A stretch of DNA of 64,000 nt from Eupeodes corollae (taxonomy: Eukaryota; Arthropoda; Insecta; Diptera; Syrphidae): positions 28,245,118 to 28,309,117 of the forward strand of contig NC_079149.1 of assembly GCF_945859685.1 (NCBI RefSeq), in the 5' to 3' direction. The position numbers and the translations under genes were made by a program. This document shows positions 58,430-64,000 of the stretch, piece by piece. The notes beneath the pieces were generated by a model, which was given only the letters and a program-made list of their open reading frames with translations, had not been told where the DNA came from and did no database searches. The first letter of the stretch is position 1, and every line of letters begins with the position of its first letter.

Positions 58430-59480
58430 TATTTAAAGTGGCGCTACAGTCCTGTGTGAACTAGGGCCTCACCCAACAAACTTCTCCATATAGCCCCAGC
58501 TAGATGTCTCCAGTTTCGAGCTCCAAGTTGGGTGAGGTCACTTTCTACTTGTGCGCGCCACCTGATCCGTGGTCTTCCTCCACTGCGCTGTCATGTGGGT
58601 GTGGATTCGAAGACTTTCCGGGCCGGAGCATTGGTTTCCATGCGCTCTACGTGACCCAGCCGTGTACAGCCCGTAGTGCTCGTCGTTCCATATTCTCCTC
58701 CACTCCCCTTGATGCATACGGGACCGTAGATCACACGAAGAACTATTCTCTCGAAGCGACCCAAGGTGCTTTCATCCGCTTTTGTCATAGTCCATGGTTC
58801 TGCTCCGTAAAGCAGGACGGGGATGAAAAGGGCCTTATATAGCAACACTTTTGTCCCTCGAGAGAGGAGCTTACCACTCAATTGCTAACAGCGGTTAGCA
58901 AGAGTTATTCTGCGTTTGATCTCAGCGCTGGTGTTGTTTTCTGCGTTTACAGCGGAGCCTAGGTAGACGAAGTCATTGAACTACCTCAAATAAGTTACGT
59001 CTGTCGATGGTGACGTTTTGACCAAGATGTCGGTGTTCTAGGTCCTTTCTTGACTACATTGTGTACTTTGTTTTGCTCTCATAAGCCGTTTAACCCATAC
59101 TTAATACTCACAAAAGCCCCATTGACATCACGCTGAGTTCTTCCGATTATTTCAATGTCATCAGCATATGCTAGTAACTGAACAGACTTTTGAAAGATAG
59201 TGCCTCTTCTAGTGTTGACTTTCAAGTACGATGTTAAAAAAATCACATGACAGCAAATCACCTTGTCTAAAACTTTTTTTGACATCGAAAGGTTCTGTTA
59301 AGTTGTTCCCAACTTTTATGGAGCAGCGTAAATTCTCCATGGTCATCCTGCACAAACGGACAAGTTTGGCAAGGATGCCAAAACTAAACATGGCTCTAAA
59401 CAGCTCGTCCCTGTAAATGCTGTCATATGCGGCCTTGAAATCGATGAAAAGCTGGTGGGTGTCGATTTGATGTTTTTGAG
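58430..59480 (-). mobile_element. RTE-clade LINE, C-terminal half (copy B)
   Basis: Minus strand, the counterpart of 15715-16720: HQLFIDFKAAYDSIYRDELF (59455-59400), FGILAKLVRLCRMTMENLRC, FDVKKSFRQGDLLSCDFFNI, LAYADDIEIIGRTQRDVNGA (59170-59115), LLYKALFIPVLLYGAEPWTM and FERIVLRVIYGPVCIKG. This copy retains SFRQGD and SRGTKVLLYK segments that copy A has lost, and has its own deletions. Confidence 0.9.
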
Positions 59481-61376
59481 TTATTTAAAACTAAGATTTT
59501 AAAAATATACACAAATTATTTCTCACTTCAAAAGTTAACATCTTTTAGGTTAGATAAGGTAGATGGTCTGGCTATTGATTTAGTTATCCGCACCCTTAGA
59601 TCAATGCATATCCCTTGTGATACCATGGAAGTTGTATAACTTCCCTGAAAAGTTAATGTTTAAACCAATGAATCTGTTGTTTTTTCCAGCCACTTCAAGG
59701 CTTTAATAAAACTTAAGAAACCGTTCTTTTAAAGTCTTCGAATTCTACAAGACTACCAAAGAATTGTAAGTTGAAGGCGTTGTCATCGTTCATTGTATTT
59801 TTTTGAGTATTTTGTTACCAATGATCTGTTTTGATGACTGATTGACTCTATAAGAGTGTTTTGATTAGGCACTCATTTGTATATAACATTTAATCAAAGA
59901 GGTAAAATGAGCTCGCGTTATTAAATTAACAAAAAAAAGGAAAGGAAGAGGTGCAATGTGATTGACTGTTTACAATTTTAAATGCATTAAATTTACTGGT
60001 TTTGGTTATGCCTGGTCAATATAAGCGATGTAAACAGCAAGATATAATTTAAGAACTTAAAAGTTAAACCTTCACATTTTTTTATTCTAATGTGTTAAAT
60101 CTTATTTAATTTCAAAATTCATTTTATGGGTGGCAGAATATTGTAGGAGTTTTCATTAAAAAGGTTTTAACAAAATTAATTTTTCCGAACGCAGAAAAAA
60201 GCTGTTTATTTTTTATTGTCGAAATCAAAGAACAGCTACGAATTACCTTTCTAATAATTTATACCCTAAGTCGACGTTCTATAAAAGAATAATTTATTTT
60301 TCCATTCCCCTTCCATTTAAAACTCCTCTATTATGGGAAAATTTTGTAAATTATAAATAAATTTCATTTGCTTCAATTTTTCACCTCCTTAACGAATTAA
60401 CACCACCTGCTGAAAATTATATGTTTTCAGTCTGTCTACACATTCAAAGCTATAGATACAAATGTGATGATAATATATTTAGAAAAGCGGATTATTGTTT
60501 GACAACAGCAGCGGGAGTCCGCTATGGCTACAGCACACCCACCCACCTAAACCAACACATGCTATCATCAAAATCGAATCAAAAACTTTTTCATACCAAA
60601 CACGTCTTACCGTACCATTACCGCACGAAGTTCAATAGCATTTTCATTATAATTATAAATATGTACCGTTCGTATACTCCCTCATAGGTAGATACAAAGA
60701 AAGAAAAATAAAACTCATCATTCATCACGTACAGGCGGATGTTCTACAAATAAATAAAAAAAAGAAAAAAGTTCAACAGCCCCCTTGGATTCAACACCAT
60801 ATCCACCACTTTCCTATATTTACCTCCGCCCCTCATCCCCATTCAGAAATTATTATTTGTATATATAATATCGATCCAACATATGTACAGTACACATTTG
60901 TACCTATAGATATTTTTGGCGCCATAAATATGCTCTTCAGACACACCTACCATACAAAACTTCTTGTTCTCAAACTCAACTCAAACTGAAACCCGCAATC
61001 TCCGGCCGGAACTGGGGCGTCCATTTTTGAAAACTCTATGAGCAAAGACAAAGAAAAGTGAAAATTAATTCCACCCTCATCAATGGGGCAGGCGTTTTAT
61101 TTTTCTTTCTATGCGTTACACAGAAAAACTACTTCAGATGTCACTTAACTGGCGCCCAAATGCTATCCTATGTATGCCACATCCCGTTGGTTTCGTTGGT
61201 GTAGCGTCGCGTCGCGTCGGTCGTCGTTGTCGGTACGAGTTCGGTGGAACCAAAATTTATGTGGTACATTTTTATATAACAGAGCAGAACATTTGAATTC
61301 AATGGACTATTCTGTGGCGGCATTGATGCGTGTGGTATTAGAAGAGTCATCAAGTCACACATTACACACAATTTAA
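59481..61376. other. Stretch without recognisable genes (copy B)
   Basis: Nearly identical to 16721-18622, with small indels. Confidence 0.55.
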
Positions 61377-62004
61377 GAGCGTGGAATCAATTTAATTGGA
61401 TTAATTACTGCTGAATCGCTGATAGCAGCAGTGACAACGACAAGCCAAGGCAAATTAAGCAACTTTTTTGTATACTATGTTGCAGAGTCAAAACCCGATT
61501 GAAGTGGAATAATGTAGTTTTTTCTTTGGGGATAAAATCTCAAGAGCTCGAAGGAGTATCCTTCTTTGATTTTATGGTAATGGAGTTAAATCCTTTACAT
61601 CTTCATCCCCACTCTCTGTCAGACAACAAAAACAAATTGGAAATGGTTAAGTGCCATTTTCAATAGCTGGTGTTACTTTTACTTCAGGAACTAAAACACC
61701 TTCTTGATTTTGAAACACCCTACAGGAATCTACACTGAACAAAATAAAAACATTCAAAGAGTGAAGAAACGTGATAAATAATTATTTAATAATTATAAAA
61801 AAGTTTTCTTCCAAAAAATTCCGAAAAATATGGAAAGAGATTTTTTGTACGGCCTTAACAATTATTTAAAGATTAACTAAGTTCGAAATGAAGAAAAATG
61901 TGGGTGAAGCCTTGAGGGGTAAAGTTCTCAAAATTAATCATAAGTTTCTTTTTAAATTTTGGTCGATGTTCATACAACAACTTTAAAGGGAATTAAGTTG
62001 TACT
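61377..62004. other. Sequence to the right of the duplicated block, no genes
   Basis: This continues copy B beyond the point where copy A is lost in the gap. It has no counterpart in the window. Nothing recognised. Confidence 0.5.
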
Positions 62005-62112
62005 TAATTCGCTATTATGGTTTGCAAGTATGCGTAAGAAATTTCAAACTTGAGATCTTAATCAAACATGACATTACGACGGTAGAGAAGTCAAAAACAT
62101 TAGGCTCAAACC
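62005..62112 (+). repeat. Composite repeat, left module, left of RTE insertion
   Basis: TTTGCAAGTATGCGTAAGAA, TTTCAAACTTGAGATCTTAA and ATGACATTACGACGGTAGA match the left module start. It resumes at 63095 after the RTE. Confidence 0.72.
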
Positions 62113-63093
62113 TTGAAGTCAGTGTGGTTTTAGACCAGGAAAGTCCACAGTTGATCAAATATTCACATTACGGCAGATCCTGGAAAAACCCCAAGAACAC
62201 CAAATCGACACCCACCATCTTTTCATTGATTTCAAGGCTGCATATGACAGCATTTACAGGGACGAGCTATATAGAGCCATGTCTAGTTTTGGCATTCCTG
62301 CCAAACTCAGCGTGATGTCAATGGGGCTTTTGTGGGTATTAAGGCAGAGGCGGCAAAAATGGGTTTAGCGGTTAATGAGGGCAAAACAAAGTACATGCTA
62401 TCATCAAGAAAGGACATACAACACCGACTTCTTGGTCAAACCGTCACCATCGACAGACGTAACTTTCAGGTAGTCAAGGACTTCGTCTACCTAGGCTCCG
62501 CTGTAAACCCAGAAAACAACACCAGCGCTGAGATCAAACCCAGAATAACTCTTGCTAACCACTGTTTGCTTGGACTAAGAAAGCAATTAAGTGTTAAAGT
62601 CCTCTCGCGAGGGACCAAAGTGTTGCTATTATAAGACCCTTATTATCCCCGTCCTGCTATATGGTGCAGAAGCATGGACTATGACAAAAGCGGATGAAAG
62701 CACCTTGGGTCGCTTCGAGAAAAAAGTTCTTTGTGTAATCTTCAGTCCCGTATGCATCGAAGGGGAGTGGAGGAGAAGATAAACGACGAGCTGTACGGGT
62801 TGTACAGTGACGTAGACTTACCCAAAAGGGTAAAAGTTCAACGACTTAGATGGCTGGGTCACGTAGAGCGCATGGAAACCAATGCTCCCGCCCGGAAAGT
62901 CTTTGAATCCACACCCACAGAAGAGAACAGTAGAGGAAGACCTCGGATCAGGTGGCGCTTACAAGTGGAAGGTGACCTCACCCAACTTGGAGCGCGAAAC
63001 TGGAGACATATAGCTAGGGACCGAGCTAGATGGAGAAGTTTGTTGGGTAAGGCCCTAGTTCACACAGGACTGTAGCTACACCTCAAGTATAAG
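62113..63093 (+). mobile_element. RTE-clade LINE inserted in the composite repeat; best-preserved C-terminus
   Basis: Plus strand, 5'-truncated at QCGFRPGKSTVDQIFT-like sequence (about 62117-62165). HHLFIDFKAAYDSIYRDEL lies at 62213-62268. After FGIPAKL (near 62305) an internal deletion joins directly to QRDVNGAF, so the YADD-containing part is missing. Next come KMGLAVNEGKTKYMLSSRKD (62356-62415), VTIDRRNFQVVKDFVYLGSA, IPVLLYGAEAWTMTKADEST, RLRWLGHVERMETNAPARKV (62844-62900), RPRIRWRLQVEGDLTQLG, and NWRHIARDRARWRSLLGKAL ending VHTGL and a stop at 63073-63075. The 3' tail is a short GTAA-type repeat (63090). A few frameshifts are present. It shows the family's natural C-terminus. Confidence 0.92.
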
Positions 63094-63094
63094 T

Positions 63095-63250
63095 AAGTAA
63101 AAAGGCTTTAAGCAGATTAGCGTTAGGCTTTGTTTTAGGACTTAAAATAATAGAAGTTTCTATACAGATTTTTGATTAAAAATAGAAAATTCGAGTTTTA
63201 TTAAGTTTTATCTCAGAAACTTATGAAAGTATTTCAATACTTTTTTTCAT
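63095..63250 (+). repeat. Composite repeat, left module, right of RTE insertion
   Basis: AAGGCTTTAAGCAGATTAGC continues the left module after the RTE (compare AAGGTATTAAGCAGATTCGC at 22167-22187). Confidence 0.7.
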
Positions 63251-63309
63251 GCACCGCTTTAACGTTGATTAAATAATGTTTTATGTTCAAAAATGTTAAC
63301 ATTTTTGTT

Positions 63310-64000
63310 TTACTAATACTTACTTAGGTCCTTAGACCTGTTTAGCCCGTTGGGAACCCCTTAAGGGGCAAAGGGCCTCTACTACGACTACGCGCCATCG
63401 TGTACGGTTTCCGGAGATATGTTTCAGCTCACTCCAACTCTTGCCTAGTGACGCTGATTCCGCCTCGACTGTCCTCCGCCATGTGCTTTTCGGTAGTCAC
63501 AGCTCTTCTTCCTTCTTGTTTGAGCGGATTCCACTACGTTGCTTGATCTGCAATGCAGTCGTTACCTTTTCGAAGCGTATATGCAATCCATTGCCACTTA
63601 CGTCTTTGTTTTATAGATTCTATAGGTTCCTGTCCTTTCCTTCTATGAAGGACCTCATTTGATATACGGTTTGGCCGAAGACTACGAAGACTAATGGCTG
63701 AAGTAACCTTCTAAGTGATGTACCCATTAAGAAGCCCAGACTCGACATTTGTGCCAAACAGTCGTAGCTTTGTTCTTAAGCTGATAGAGTTATTCCTCGA
63801 AATTTTTGACAGCATACTGAAGGCTGCTTTTGCTTTGCCCATGCAGCAGACGACGTCTTGTTTGGTTTCGCCTTCGATTGAACCTCTAATTTCAAGGCAT
63901 TTAAAGCTCTCCACTTTTTCCACTGGTTGCGAGAAAATATTTATTTAAGAGGATGGTCGGGTTCCGGGCTGATCATTTTTATTTTTCTGGAAATAATTTT
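63310..64000 (-). mobile_element. LINE fragment, second family (third copy)
   Basis: Minus strand: EKVESFKCLEIRGSIEGETK (63920-63860), CMGKAKAAFSMLSKISRNNS, LRTKLRLFGTNVESGLLNGY (63775-63715), then broken frames to 63310. Same family as 7660-8560 and 51010-51680. It runs off the window's right edge. Confidence 0.83.

Larger units (their letters stand above)
39555..61376. repeat. Copy B of the large duplicated block
   Basis: Same order and orientation as 1-18622. The offset is about 39.3 kb at the left end and about 42.75 kb at the right, the shift being due mainly to the B-only Jockey block (43100-46620). Copy B continues left of the copy A start (39555-39660) because the window cuts copy A. 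To the right it continues past 61376, where copy A is lost in the gap. Confidence 0.93.

Overview
This is eukaryotic, AT-rich, gene-poor intergenic DNA, most likely from an insect and probably a fly (Diptera). The evidence is the mix of mobile elements: RTE, Jockey, CR1-like and RNase H-bearing (LOA/I-type) LINEs, mariner-type transposons, a tRNA-derived SINE and a Harbinger-like element. A very short (47 nt) intron with GT..AG ends agrees with this. I found no intact host protein gene, rRNA or functional tRNA. Every recognisable coding stretch is a fragment of a mobile element or a frameshifted pseudogene.

Layout. Bases 1-18622 (copy A) run straight into a 200-N assembly gap at 18623-18822. 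The sequence then restarts (18823-39550) with about 20.7 kb of other DNA. Bases from about 39555 to 61376 (copy B) then repeat copy A in the same order and orientation, and copy B matches copy A up to its last base before the gap. Stretches without transposons are almost identical between the copies. They differ mainly by indels: a Jockey LINE block and a SINE only in B, a 384-bp stretch missing from B, and others. The best reading is two haplotypes of one locus left unmerged in the assembly; a true segmental duplication is the alternative. Bases 61377-64000 lie beyond the duplicated block and hold another RTE copy and a LINE fragment.

Region by region: 1-975 RTE; 976-3880 no gene; 3885-4810 LINE RT; 5470-7560 a composite dispersed repeat with an internal tandem array; 7660-8560 a second LINE family; 8830-12000 no gene; 12000-14830 an RTE split by a nested RNase H LINE with a clear 9-bp target-site duplication; 15715-16720 RTE; 16720-18622 no gene; gap; 18980-19182 RT and SINE scraps; 22035-23600 composite repeat; 23755-24600 CR1-like LINE; 25175-25575 mariner fragment; 25600-30690 mostly plain AT-rich DNA; 30693-30905 SINE; 31081-32387 a complete-length mariner with a broken transposase; 34967-36716 a Harbinger-like element carrying a Myb/SANT-like gene whose start codon is split by an intron; 36900-37290 CR1-like LINE; 37615-38345 mariner fossil; then copy B from 39555.

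The genes do not form a pathway. The window is a layered record of transposon insertion and decay. The items most worth following up are the duplication that stops at the gap, the composite repeat with inverted repeats and an internal array, the Harbinger-like Myb gene with its split start codon, and the SINE that is present in only one copy.
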